64,000 nucleotides of DNA from Sphagnum compactum (GCA_965153455.1 OZ234493.1:7182213-7246212); one strand, 5' to 3'. Counted from the stretch's first letter, positions 12,201 to 25,021 are shown. The notes: generated from the sequence alone by a model not told the origin. A program made the numbers and translations.

Positions 12201-15200
12201 TAATAATGACGAAATGTGTAATGAAATGTAGACTGATCCCAACATATAATGAACAAACTTACAAGCACATAGACAAGTGGGGAACATTAAGTGGTGACTT
12301 CAAAATAAATTTCAATTACATGGCAAGAATGGGCCATAAATTTTTGTTTACTAACCCTTGAGTCCTTAGGAGAATTCAACATTGAATTTATTTCATCTAC
12401 TTGGTTACATAGATAATATGAATGAGTTTTGAAGGCTAGTAGATTGATTTACCAACCTCCCACATCAAAGATTTGATGAATGATTTGGATAATGTATATA
12501 CATTAGCACAAAATAGTAGGAGGTTCAACATTAAAAGATCCAATCAACCTCGATGGAAACATTAATGTTGAAATTTGTGATGAACCAATTGAATTTTTTA
12601 AGTAATTTGGAACCAATAGCTCATTTGACAATAGTTGGGTATTCATTCCCACCTCCCTTAGGTTACAAACACACCACACTAACAAACCGTCTCCCAACTC
12701 TAATAAAGAAGGTTCAATGTTATGCCAACAAATTCCATAACCTATCCAACAACTCTAACTTCAATCAATAAGAAAAGATTCATGATTTTGGCCGATTGAT
12801 TTCGATCACGAGCATTAAAAGAAATTATTTAGGTGAGTTTACAGAAGTCTAGTAATGTCCATAAAAAATAGAAAATAGATATTGGTCAATTTATTGATGG
12901 GTCAATGCAAGCTAAGGTGGACTCACTTTTCATAGTTTTTATGATGTGAGAATGTAATGACCAATTTGTATTTTACATGTCCATTTTTTTTACAGGGATT
13001 TAATTCTAGATTATCAACTTGAATATGCATGTGATGTAAGTGATTGTTATGCAAAACTTACAAAATTAAAATATATATGAACTTCTAAAGTGAAATTCAT
13101 GGACTATTGCTTTTAGTAACAAGTTTCATATATGAATTTCAAAATGGTTCAATAATGGATATTATGATTGTTAGGGATTCAATTTTCATTAGAAATATAG
13201 GAATAAAATAAAGTTTTAAATATTTGGGAGCATGTCAATTGTAGGTTATTCTAAATGATTCTTTTGTTCTTTTTTATTAGTGTTAAAAACATGGGACTCT
13301 TTTGAAAGTCCATATCAATATGTAAAAATATTCATTTTATGTTGGGTTTGTGCACACATGTACAAAAAAAATTTCTCTAGGTGAGGTTGAAGCTCAACAT
13401 AAAAAATTTGCTTGGAATTGATGGATTGTTATTGTTTTATTATTTGATCTATCCAAGGCTAAAAAAATATTTTAAAAATGGACTTTGGGTGACATTTTCA
13501 AGTGTTGTTAACGTTTTTTTATGGTAAAAACATAAGAAAACATGTTTTAAAAGCAACTGGACTACTCCATTTTAAGAAATAAGGAAATGAACATAACACT
13601 TATCTTTGTGAATGTTATTTCTAATTTGTGTTCATGTCATGAATTTAGCCTTCACAAATAGAAATAATGCAATAATGTAATCTAACATTACAATTTTTGC
13701 ACAACAGCAACAACCATTCAATAGTCACATGTTATAATTTAATCAAGCCACTCTTGCACATCACCAATGGCCATTCAATAACCACATATACTCAAAAATT
13801 CATTACAACTTCACATCACAAACAAATTTTCAATAGTCACATGCCATATCTTAATTATATCACTAATATCAACAAAGAAAAATAAAGTATAACAATTGAA
13901 AACAAGAAAATTCAAAAGTAAAACAAATTTGCAACAAATGGAAACAAAAAATTGTTGCCTTAAGTTGAAGATGTTGTGCAAGTTAGAGATGCTAATCAGA
14001 ATGATTTAGAAGAAATTGCATAAGTTAAAGATGACAAACCTTGAAAACACAAATGGAAACAAAATATTGTAAATCTAAAAATAAGAAAAGATTGCACAAG
14101 TAAAAAAACATGAATTTAAATTAAAAAAATAAGAGTTTTAAAAAAAGGGGGGGAAACATACAAAGAAACTTTGAAAAATGGATTGAAAAAAAAGAAAATG
14201 GCAAAACATAAAACAAGGAGACTAATTGTAAAGACATAGAAATTTAAAGTGAAAAAGTGAAAATTAAGTGAATGAAGGGATAGAAAATGAAGATAAAGAA
14301 TTTATTCATTGTCCTAAACAACCTTTTGTGAAATCAAGTTAATGTTAAGGCACCATAGAAATTTTAACATTGGATGACATATGATATTTGTGAAAGTGAG
14401 CAATCTAAAAAATAATCAAGGCCATATCATGAACATACCATGGCAACTTCAACACAAAAAGTATTATTTTCTAAAAATCTTGAAAATTTCAAAATAAATA
14501 AATAATTGAAAATATTTTTAAAAATATTCGTTATTTCAAAATGGTATCTTCAAAACTAATTAACTATTTGGCAGACATGTGTTGAATCTACAATTTAATT
14601 ATAATAACAACAAATTAAAGACGTGTTACTTACCATTAAAAAAATGTATAAAATATACTTACCATAGGTATTTAATGCCATGTTCATAGAAAAATGTCTC
14701 CAAGAGATGTTCATTAAAGGCATATACACAAGAAAATCGGTTTCAATGTCTTATATAACCATCACTTTTGTTTTGAGTAGACTATAATTGAAAATTCAAC
14801 TCAATGATAGAACATAGAAAAATGTTTTAAAATAAAAATAAAAATGTGTAAGAGTGGGGGTGTTGGTAGTTCACATTACTCTATATAATCTACTATCATA
14901 AAATGACAATATTAGAATTTTCCATAAAGTCACACTTAGTCCAACACTTATTTTGTACCCTATTGATTTATCCTCCTTTTTTGTTATTATCCATAAATTT
15001 TTTTAAATACTTGACAAAACAACAAAATTCAGCATGAAATGTTGATGATATTATCCTAAAAGTCACCCTCTGTTTCACCCCCTATCTCCTCTGCTTTCGT
15101 CCCCCTATCCCCTCTTTCAGTGGTATCCGCAAAGTAAGGAAATTTTATTAAATCTGGGTATGAAATGCATTGAATGCACAAGGTTCGAGCGTAATTACAG

Positions 15201-16100
15201 TACTTGTACAGGTAAGAGCAGTGAAAATATATGTAGCAGCAGTGCAGGCACTCAGGAAGAAGGAAACAGGGGGATGAAACTCAGTTTACCACCAAAATTG
15301 GTGGAAACAAAAACTAGTTTGGGTCCCAGTTATTTATTTCCTTTTCTAAAATTTTCATTCCCAGTTACGCGTTTGATGCCCTATTATGCCGAAACTGGCC
15401 GTTCTCACCCCCTGATCATTTTGACCTATATTAGACTTCTAATGAACAATTTCATCTTTTATTTGAGGCACTTCATGGATAACTCTATTATCTTCTTTGT
15501 CAATTTTTAAATATGAAAGTTACATTGAAAACATTTACAAGGTATTCAAATTTAAGGTTGTTTGATTTCATTATTATTATTATTTTATTATGATAACGAT
15601 TTATCGAATATGGGCATCAATTACTATATACCAATTTGAAACAATGATAACTACTAACTAAACAAAGGTAGAATATTTGGTAGCATTATTCATATATAGG
15701 TATTTAGTTAGTAGTTAATATTGGTTTATAGTAATTACCATTTGGAAAATTATCTAAAAAAAAAGTTGCCACAATTTGAGGAAAAAAGTTATGAAATTTT
15801 CAAGATTTTTGGAAGATTTGGGCAGATTTCTAGCTTTTTTTTTCTTTTTTTTTAATCGCCATATTTAGCTAATATGTTCTAGTGGTTGGCCACCGTGTAA
15901 TAAGGTTCCTAGGTTTTTTTGACTTCTTTAAGTGTCTTGTAGCCAGATTTGGCTAAATCGTCTTTGTGACCGATCGCCACTTTTGGAGCAACATGAGAAA
16001 ATTGAGAAAAAAAAAAAAAAAAAAAACCGCTGCGAGTAACTGGTGTAAAATTCACCAAAAAGCGAAAATGCGGAGGATTAGTGTGTAATTAATTAGCGAT
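9210..16100. other. Gene-poor A+T-rich intergenic DNA
   Basis: There is no coding region I can support. Many frames are short and low-complexity. At 15060-15500 the base composition is a little more even, with a short frame starting near 15160 followed by a GTAAGAG donor-like site, but the peptide is not recognisable. A poly(A) run lies at 16007-16026, just before the bystin promoter region. The rest looks like decayed repeat DNA. Confidence 0.4.
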
Positions 16101-16111
16101 TAGGAGTTCAC

Positions 16112-16127
16112 TAATCACGAGTGATTA
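16112..16127. promoter_or_regulatory. Perfect inverted repeat TAATCAC-GA-GTGATTA upstream of bystin
   Basis: Two 7-base arms are separated by GA, about 690 bp before the bystin ATG and close to where its transcript may begin. ATTA-cored paired sites can bind homeodomain-type factors as dimers. That role is inference only; the repeat itself is directly visible. Several further GATTA motifs lie within 40 bases. Confidence 0.35.
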
Positions 16128-16129
16128 AA

Positions 16130-16805
16130 TTAAACCTGATTAAGCCTCCGTCTCCTTACCCTTGCAGCCGGCTTGCGGCGCATTTGCAAGCGATGGGCGC
16201 ACAGTCCTGCAATCTCGTGGTGCATTTTTTGATCTTGTTGCGGTCGAATTCGTTGCCGTGGTGAAGGTATTGTCTCTATTTCCTCTGCACTTATTCTTTG
16301 GTTTCGGATTTTGCGGCTTCCTGGACTTTGTGATTTTTCGAATCCCATCTTGTGGATCTATTGAGCATACCTTCCTGAAGCTCTTCAACTTGGGAGGTTT
16401 GTTTGTTTTGTTTGGATTTTGTTTTTTTGTTTTTTTGTTTTTTGGCAGCTCTCTCTATTGTGGAGAAGTTGTTATCTGATTTTTCTTGACTTGGCGATTG
16501 AATCTGTGGAGGAAATTTTCCCTGGTTGGTCGTTTTGAAAAATTAGGGTTAGAGTTTTCTAACATTGTCACGAAATGGTTTCGAATCCGAGTGTTTGTTT
16601 GTTGAATTCAAGGATTTGTGTAACATGTTCAGTGGGGACTTTTCTGTCTGATTTCATTGAGCTTTCTTTTGTTTCTTTCTCCAGATTGTGGAAGGTTCAA
16701 CAAGGGCTTAGGGTTTAGGGTTTAGGGTTTTGTCCAGGGTTTCTTTCTTGTTAAACTTTTTGTGATCTTGCAGGTCTTGGTTGATTAAGAACAGATCTAG
16801 CAGTC
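16130..16805 (+). promoter_or_regulatory. Probable 5' leader of bystin with a telomere-like (telo-box) motif
   Basis: The stretch before the bystin start is richer in G+C than the intergenic DNA and contains a likely 5'-UTR intron. Donor-like GTATTGTC near 16267 and an acceptor TTGCAG just before about 16775 could frame it. At 16707-16731 there are three perfect TTTAGGG-type repeats in a row. Telo-boxes are known in promoters and leaders of plant ribosome-biogenesis and translation genes, which fits bystin. The exact transcription start is not determined. Confidence 0.5.
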
Positions 16806-19800
16806 ATGGTGGGTGAAGGAGCTGGGACAAAGCCCAGGGGTCCAATGCCACCAAAGAAGAAGAGGAAAGATTCAACCATTGTTGAGAAGCATGGTCTCAG
16901 TTTGGCACAGCAAATGGAGGACAGGCACGAGGCTGCACCTCCCAAGCGACGGGCTCCTAAAAGTCACAAAGGCCAGCAAGCAGAGGAGGTAAGGTGCCAA
17001 GATGTTCGTTTCTTTGCTTTGCCATGTCCTTGTGATCACAATGAATGTAATTGTCAGCTCAGTCTCTTCTTCTTTTGTGTCTTAGATCCTGCAGGTTAGC
17101 ACTAATACTACATCTGTTAGAACTTATCTTTTGTTAGTGTTCCCTCTACTCTCTTGGGCCAAGCATCGAGTTTGAATTGTTTTTGATTGGTGAACGGGAT
17201 GGATGCAGTATGTGACCCCAGTAATGAGCAACAAGATTCTGGCAGAAGCTCGACGGCAGCAGTTGGAAGTTGACAATGAGAGGTGGGGTGTCAAAGTGAA
17301 TTGGTGAAAAAACAGTGTGAATGCAAGGAATTGGTCTCTAGAGTATAATTTCAGGGCATTCATCCACTTTTGTATGCAGGGATGAAGAGACAGGGGTTGC
17401 AGCAACACGACGAGCATTCACTGCTGTTACCAGTGAGAAAAGAATGGACAGTGACAGTGACAATGAAGAGGATGGAGGCTACTCTGACACAGAGGAGCAT
17501 CATGAAGAATTTGATGTAAAGCCTGGTTCTGTAATACTTTGCATCTGGCAAGAAACAATGTGAAAACAGTGGTTTATCCATAGATGTTGCAGTTGTTGAT
17601 ATGGTGGTAACAGAAGGCTAAAATGGATTATGTCCAAACATTCCATGTAGTTTGATAACTCGGATTTGTGCTGGTGGAGTAGGAGATCACTGAAGAGGAT
17701 GAGAGGATTATGTCAATGTTCATGGCATCTGATGCCACCCCACAACGCACTTTGGCTGACATTATTATGGAGCGTATCCATGAGGCTGGTGTAAGTGGTG
17801 ATGCCACTGCCAACGTGGAAGGTGACTACATAGCCTTAAGTACTGGACTTGCTGACAGCATAGTTCTTCAGCCAGGCTTGCTATTGACGAGATATGTTGC
17901 ATTGTCTTTGGTGGTTTGTTGGTCCTGAAAGTGGGTGGAATCCTAGACATAAATTGATGTATTGTACCTACAGGTGGAGGAAGATCAATTCCTGGGATTG
18001 ATAAGAAGGTCATTGAAGTGTATCAAGGGTTCGTGCTCTGCTCTCTATCTATGTGTCTCTCTGTCAGTCATTAAAGGAGTAGAATGGACACTTCTTCTCT
18101 TGGAAGATTCTCGCAGCTCTGGATTGGCTGTTCTTTGCTTCTGTCTTCTGGTTTTGTTAGCCTGTTTTTCACCCATGGCTGTCATAACTCTATTCAGTCA
18201 CCATCTCACCATCCCTGTCATTGCTTGTTGCCTTGTCTTACTAGAGCGGTCACCAGTTGCTTTTGCTACATGGCTTAACTCTGATTACAAGCTGCTGTTT
18301 TTCTAAAGTCAGTCTCAGATGCTATTCCAAGTTTCTAGGAGATTGGAATGCTCTGACATTGGTTTCAAATCTCTACAGAGTGGGGAAGCTACTGGGCAGA
18401 TACAGGTCTGGGAAATTACCAAAGGCTTTCAAGATTATTCCATCTCTGTCAAATTGGGAGGAGATTATGTACCTAACAGATCCTGAGAAATGGTCGCCTA
18501 ATGCAATGTATCAGGCTACTCGTGTATTTGCCTCAAACTTCAATGCCCGCATGGCTCAGCGCTTCTATAGCTTGGTTTTGCTCCCCCGCATACGGCAAGA
18601 TATTAAGGAACATAAGCGCCTCCATTTTGCACTGTATCAGTCTTTAAAGAAGGCTGTTTACAAACCTTCAGCTTTCTACAAGGGTGTCTTGCTACCGCTC
18701 TGCCAGGTGAGGTCATAAAACTCATTCCCAATTTAGGCCTCAGAGCATCTTTGACTAATTTTGTAGTTGGCTATTCTTCTTGAGTACTAGCCAACATTAT
18801 GGATGAGTTTTACTGTTGCTTCCTGGGGAGTAATGGCAGCTAGGCAATGCCGTTCATGGTGACAGTGATGGTCCAATACATTGTGAGTGAAACTGGCAAG
18901 GTTATGACTGCAACCATTTGTGTCATGCTTGTTTTGGGTTTGGCTGGAAATGATAGGACAGTGTATTTGTGGAGTTTTCTCTGCAATTTCACAGATTAAT
19001 CTTTGATAAGTTTGAAAGGAGGTGTAACTTGCTCCTTATCAGCTTTGTGTGACTGTGGCAGTCAAGGACATGTAACTTGAGAGAAGCTGTGATCGTGGGA
19101 AGTGTGATTCAAAAGGTGTCAATTCCTGTGTTGCACTCCAGGTAGAGTCACAGGATATGCTCATCTCATGCCATGTGTGGGGTTGGCAGACTGTGTTCTC
19201 CCCCTGACAGATGGCTTGCTCTGTGATAGAAGGCATGTGGGTTGTCTCAGCAATTAATCATATACATGTTAAACAAACAGGATGTTGGTTTGTAAGTAGA
19301 AGTGTACCTAGCCTTTCATCTATATGGATGAAGAATTTGAGGCCCATTTTTTTTGTTTTTTCCTTGTTTCTGAGTGTGGGATTGGGGCTGGGTTTTGTGT
19401 CCAGTGTTGCACTTTTGAAGATTGCAGAGATGGAGTATTGTGGCACAAACAGGTTGGTGTTTCCTGGTTCTATCTCTGATGAACTCATCTTGTGTACCAG
19501 AGCATTGCCGTCTGTGTTAACCCAGATGTCAATGCTTTATTAGCTCATCAAACTGTGTTGTGATGAAATTGTGTTTTGCAGCTATTTTTTGAAGCTCTTG
19601 TTGGACAAAAAATATGCCCTTCCATATCGTGTGCTAGATGCTGTTCTGTTGCACTTTGTGCGCTTCACTGATGATGACCGGGACCTCCCTGTTATTTGGC
19701 ATCAGTCCCTTCTCACTTTTGTTCAGAGGTAAAACATAGACCATTGAAAAATTTCCCAATTTCATGCTATTTGTTGGAAGTAATTTGGACCCAGTGTAAA

Positions 19801-20864
19801 TTGCATGCACACTGTACATTCTCCTTCCAACTTCAGTTTGTTGACATCAGAAATTTTGTACATTCTTGAATTGCAGCTGATTACCACTTGAATGCTTTAA
19901 GTGCACAATGAGCTCTGGGCTCAGCGAGTTGTAAATTGTTAATATACAGGTACAAGAATGAGCTCAGTGAGGAAGATAAGGAGAAATTGAGGCATCTGAT
20001 GCGGCAACACAAGCATTATCTGGTATTTTCTGTGAAGTCTTTATGTGATGTTCTGAAGGGAATTGTAATTAATCCAATTTTAGTGTTCTGTATCTCTGAA
20101 TGGTGTGCTATATGATATTGGGAGCTGATGATGTCTGGTGGGAATCATGGCTGATGATCATCACTTCCATTTGTGAGTGAGACTCATAAGGTCATGACTG
20201 CACTCTTTCTTGTGTTGTTGCCAATGTTGTTGTGGAGTTTTCTCTGCAACCTCATAGATATGTTTAGCTCTAGCAGATGTGCTCCATATAAGTAGTCAGT
20301 GGTGCTATCCTTTCAGGGTACAGGAGGCCCTGACCACTACCCTGTATATCAGTCTCCATGTTTGTTTAGGGATCTAATGTTTGAAACAGGCAAACTTGTT
20401 GTCCCTTTTGGCCATCCAATGCTAGCCATTTTAGGAATTCAAGGGTGGTGTTTTTGCAGGTGACACCAGAAATTCAGAGAGAGCTGCTCAATAGTCGAAA
20501 TCGTGGCCAGAAAGATGACTCCAATGGTCTTGCCTCTAATATCCTCCAATTGCATTCTACACTGTCTTTAACGCTTTTTCTGCTTCTCTTTGTAACCTTT
20601 GCTCTTGAAAAGTCCTTCAGGGCCTCCATTTTATCAGATGTCTCCAGAGAGACTCAAGCCTCCATTTTCATAGTCAGCCTTTGTTTCATTTTGTTCAGTT
20701 CTTCCACATACAGTAGAAGTACAGATGTTATGCTTGTAGAGCTTTCTGGTTATTACTTTTGGGATCCTTAATTCCTTGCACTGGTCCAGAAGGTCAGCAA
20801 GGTTCCGATGCAGGAAGATGTGTGGAATATGCCAGAAGTTGTGATTGGCATGGATGAGGACTAA
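16806..20864 (+). CDS. BYSL: Bystin (BYSL/ENP1), 40S ribosomal subunit biogenesis factor
   Basis: Twelve exons give 474 codons plus stop with every phase consistent: 16806-16988, 17209-17282, 17380-17515, 17683-17821, 17974-18028, 18379-18706, 19062-19141, 19405-19452, 19582-19728, 19950-20022, 20460-20538, 20782-20864. The N-terminus has a basic nuclear signal, PPKKKRKD. Exon 3 ends in an acidic stretch. The conserved bystin core spans exons 5-11: [103 protein letters not shown]. The C-terminus is EDVWNMPEV plus an acidic end. In yeast and animals the protein acts in the nucleolus and nucleus in 18S pre-rRNA processing and 40S export. The length is close to the family norm of about 440-470. 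All introns but the last are GT-AG. Exon 4's end is the least certain boundary: donor GTGACT, with GTAAGT 36 bases earlier ruled out by phase. Confidence 0.93.
18880..18995 (+). repeat. Intronic repeat, copy 1 (bystin intron 6)
   Basis: The stretch shares the ordered blocks TGTGAGTGA, AGGTTATGACTGCA and GTGGAGTTTTCTCTGCAA with the stretch at 20170-20265 in intron 10. The spacing is similar, which points to one diverged duplicated segment. Confidence 0.6.
20170..20265 (+). repeat. Intronic repeat, copy 2 (bystin intron 10)
   Basis: This is the partner of the copy in intron 6: TGTGAGTGA, AGGTCATGACTGCA and GTGGAGTTTTCTCTGCAA occur in the same order. It lies wholly inside intron 10. Confidence 0.6.
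20539..20781 (+). other. U12-type AT-AC intron (last intron of bystin)
   Basis: The intron begins ATATCCTCC, against the U12 AT-AC donor consensus ATATCCTTT, and ends in AC. A branch-site-like TCCTTAAT lies at 20765-20772, about 10 bases before the end; the U12 consensus is TCCTTAAC. It is 243 nt and joins phase 1 to phase 1, restoring the reading frame into the conserved bystin C-terminus. The competing GT donor at 20526 with the AG at 20788-20789 gives a frameshifted tail without the EDxWxxPEV motif. Confidence 0.82.
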
Positions 20865-23800
20865 ACTTGATCTTTTGAAAGCTCCACTCTAAACACTTAC
20901 CATAACCAATTTGAGACGCTTTTGGACTAGGAACCTTTCTTTTGGTGTTGTGTTTGGGGGTTTTCCATTCTTACGAAAGCTTGATAAATTTTGAGCCATC
21001 ACCCTTTCGTAGGTTCTGTAGTATTCATACTACATTTTCCAATTTGTATTTACTCCAAGACAGTTGCTCTTGGGTTTCCTCAGTGTTTCTCTTTGTGGAT
21101 TGATGAGAACCAATTTTGTAAGAGGGTTGAGTATTTGAGTAGTGGCTTTAAAGGAGCAGCAGGATTTTTAGTTTCAATAAACTGTTCTATTTGTGGTGGA
21201 AATGCTACAATAGCACCTTTCTGAAGCAGTTTCAAATTCTACCACTTTGTCCCAATGTAATCTTATTTCTCCTCTCTTCTCAGCTTGGAGGTGATGTTGG
21301 GTTGTGCTATCTGCACCACATATTGTACCTGGTATCATGAATCAGGACTCTGTGGAGCAAGCTTCATGTTGGGTCAATTGGCAGTTCCATCTTCAGGGAC
21401 CCTGGAAGGTAAAATGGGATCTCTGCACAGCTTCCGGCATGCGGGTAAGACTGCCCTTCTGCAAATCTGTGTCCATATGGCTGACCTCACTACTGTTTGC
21501 ATTAGTTAATTTTCTAGAACTGACATATGGATTCATCTTATTTGCTTTCTGTTTCTTGCTGGATCTTATTTAGCTCTGGATGTGGTTTCTGAGTCACTCT
21601 CATGCCCAATTGTATGCACTATCAGAGGTCAACATTTTGATACTTTTTGTCAAACAACGGAAACTAGGGACAAAAGAGGTGTTGAGTTGAAGCCTCAAAT
21701 AGGTTATGGTTTGTAATTGGGTAGATTGTGAGGATTGGATGCGCTTTTAGGGTTTAGGGTTTATGCAACTCTATATTTTGAAATTGAGTTTCAAATCGAG
21801 ACATACAGGATAAACATTTGTAATCCTGTGTTTTAGTTTGGATCCTACAAGATGCACATCTACAAACAACCTTAAGCAATGCTAAACAAATTCCTCATGC
21901 AGTTTTGAGGTCATTGTAATCGCCACCAAAATGAGGCATCACAAAGGCAGGTTAGTGAGGCTGAGCTACAAACAATTCATAACTCAAAAGTCTTTCACTT
22001 CTATTCCTCTTAGTTACTCAAAACAGGTCCTCTCTACCAACAAGTGTGTTGTTGGGTGTAGCAATTTGTAGTCTCGCAAGTTGCAAGGAGTGCAAAGAGA
22101 GGTGGTTTTAGCGGATCTCAACATGCTTGAATGCATTGCACCTCGAGATTCACACCATAGTTTACACATAAGTACAAGATCTTTAACAGTGTGGGAGGGC
22201 TTTTTAGATTTTATATGGTCTGATTTCCTCAACTAAAGCACTAAAAGACAGGACATGCTCTTCTGACTTACCGTCACTAATGTAACATACTTCTTGCTAA
22301 GTGTACTAATAGGAGAATCACATATCTCTTGCAGGATGTATCTCTTACTTGTTGGAGGGTTGGGGGCTGATATGATGTTCAATGCCTCCAAAGGCCAAAG
22401 AAAAGTTTAAGCTTGCAAAGAACATCATGATCCATTTCCAATAATTCAAACTGAGGTCAATTTTTTTTGGAGCAACATGACCCTCAAACTCCCAAATGTC
22501 TCAATTCAAGTTTTTCTTTTGGTTTTCGTTGCAATTTTCATTTCAAAAACAAAGGAATTAAAATATTTGAGAAATTTTAATTCTAATTACATATGGATGT
22601 AAACTATTTGTTTGTATAGTTTGAGGTGATGACCAAATATCTAAAGCAAGTTGGATTCAAATTGAAGGCTCATTAAAGGCCAAGAAAAGCTTTACCGTTC
22701 CATGGGATAACTTGATTTTTTTTATTGATTATTTGCTTAATGTTGATTATTTGAAACTATAGATAGGTTGTGACTTATTATATATGTTTTTAATAACACT
22801 TTCATCCAATGAACAAATGTCACCGTTATAATAACTATATCGAATGCTTTTCTATGAATTTGTAAAAGGCAAGTGCTACAATACTTTGTGAAAGAAATGG
22901 AGTTCTACATGCCAATTGACGTTTTTTTGGGAATTTATCAGGTTGCATAAAACGTTAAAAAGAAATTTGATGAAAACCTTTAACAAGACTTACAAGTGCC
23001 AAAATTAATTTGTGTCATGTTGTTCTCTGATAAATCTATGAATCGCATAAAACATGTCCTTTGGCAAACATAAGACAATTTAATCCCATGTCCATTGGAA
23101 TGAAAACTATGATAGTTAGCGTGAAAGGATGACTTTGAAGAATTTTGAAATTCGTGATTGTGGATGGAACTTTTTGTTTTGTTCTTCTTTTGATAGTATC
23201 TTCAAGTTCTCTATTCAATCCTTTATCTTTGGTCTAATGTTCACACCGTTGTGTGGAATGTTGGAACCCATAGTTTATTTTAGGCCGTACTTTGGAGTTG
23301 GATTTGAGAAACTTCACCAAAGGTTACATGGGCCTTGGATTTGCAACATTGTGCACGTGTGACTTTGTATGTATTACATGCTTTGCCTCTTCATTTCCTT
23401 GATTCCCTTATGTAAGATGCATGTTGAAAAGTGCAACAACATGTCCCTTCCCATGTCAGTCAACTCCTTACCTTAAGTGAGAGTTTCAAATGTAGTTTTG
23501 AGTACAAAGTTACAACTAGTGCAACATAATCTTGATGATCTCGGTGTAGGTAGTTAGTTAGGTAGTTAGTTTTCTAGAACTCGTGGTGTCAATTGGTGAC
23601 AATATCCCCCGCTGGGGACTCTTATGAGTCCTTTCATGAGCCTACTAGCACACTAGTAGAGTTGCATTGTTTCTAAGGTTTGAGTTATGTTGTAGTCTGA
23701 TGGAAACACACAAGTAGAAATCTGTGTTTCTGTGCTTGTTGTTGGCAATCAAACCTGAGGTTGTCTTGTATGCCTTACAAGGTCCCACAGTGACGTATAT

Positions 23801-24980
23801 GGGTGGTCATGTGATAGTTTTTTTTTCCTTCTTTGTCCCCAACTCAGGGTTTTTAATCTGTTCTACATATTTTGACAAGAGAAGACAAGAGTAATTTGTT
23901 AATGTCGAGACTTAGAGTCTGCTTGAGCTTGCACTGATTGTGCATAGATTTTCATTATACAAACTCACCCACATCACCCACACAAATGGGCTGTTTCACC
24001 CAACTGAAGATTTTCATAATCTGGATATAAAACTGCCTACTTTAGATAGTCTTTCATATTCTTTTCTAAGTAATGGCTTCTTTCCTACCATCTTTTTTGT
24101 TTCTTTCTTTTGGTTTTGGCTGAGCATTCTTTTTAAAACATGAAAAATTACAGTTGAATGTGTACTATCCAAAAAAAAATCCAGAAACTCCCACAACAAT
24201 TGCAAAATACTTACCCAACCAGTAGCATTTCCCTCAAGAATTTGAAATACATAAGTTAAACCCCCGGCTGGTCTGTTTCAAAATATGATACCTGCCCAAC
24301 ACTAGTTAGCACATCAATTTTATTATGCAACAAAAAAAAATCTATTCCTTTTCCTTCTTTTGATTCTTCCAGGGTTGCCAGTGAGCCCATGTGTACAAGC
24401 TTTGCCGGTGTTTGCCAGAGATTTTCCCCCATGTCCAACTGCTGTTTGCTCCGGACTTGTAGTTATACCCATCTCTCTTTGACCAGCTCTGCATGCACGG
24501 GCTGTCTTTGTTGCAGATGACACAAAACCCTCTCTCTGACTACTTCAAGAACTACAGCTACAGAAAAGAAAAAGGAAACCCCCCAAAGAAAAGAGTACCC
24601 CACAGCATGGATTTATTCGGAGCAGCACAGACAGACTGTGCTCCACTAACAGACTAGATTGAAAACCAGGATGTGCTGCATAATAATCAAAAGGAGCTGA
24701 ACCAGAATTTTTAAATTTTGTTTTTTCCAGCTGCTGATTTGGGGTCCACCTCAAACTGTTTTTGTTGCAAAGCAACTTCAGTGAGACACTCCAGCTTCTG
24801 CTCCTTTCCTTTCTTCCACACCCCTCCTCTTCCTCCATCCACTTCACTTTGAATGGGCCAGAAGTCCCAAGGTCAAATTGACTGTGGCCTGCACAATGCT
24901 AAACTTGCACACGATTTGCTGCCAGTTTGTAAGAAGGTCCCCCTTTTTTTTGTGTAAGATTCAGATATGGTGGTTGGCAC
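20865..24980. other. Downstream of bystin: 3' UTR and intergenic DNA
   Basis: The first several hundred bases probably include the bystin 3' UTR; composition stays gene-like to about 21600. Frames at 21285-21573 are open but not recognisable and lack a family match. A telomere-like TTTAGGGTTTAGGG motif lies at 21746-21762. From about 22500 the DNA is A+T-rich without a supported gene. Confidence 0.4.
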
Positions 24981-24988
24981 TGGGTTCT

Positions 24989-25020
<32 letters not shown>
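24989..25020. repeat. (TC)n(AC)n microsatellite
   Basis: About 13 TC units are followed by three AC units. The flanks (24.5-25.4 kb) have mixed composition, but no gene was recognised next to it. Confidence 0.9.

Positions 25021-25021
<1 letters not shown>

Noticed and set aside
15160-15510. 116-codon plus-strand frame followed by an A+T-rich stretch
   Set aside because: No family resemblance; the frame passes through a donor-like GTAAGAG and its second half is Phe/Leu-rich A+T translation.
17962-18306. 114-codon open frame over bystin exon 5
   Set aside because: It reads exon 5 in the wrong frame (VEEDQFLGL); the conserved frame there is [12 protein letters not shown].
20445-20771. 108-codon open frame covering bystin exon 11 and the following intron
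   Set aside because: Only the first 26 codons match bystin; the rest is intron sequence in frame by chance up to the TAA at 20768-20770.
20526-20789. GT-AG reading of the last bystin intron (GTCTTG to CCAG)
   Set aside because: It shifts the frame, removes the conserved EDxWxxPEV and acidic end, and leads to an early stop; the AT-AC reading keeps them.
24545-24847. 100-codon minus-strand frame with a basic/acidic start
   Set aside because: Low-complexity ends, no recognisable domain, no splice partners.
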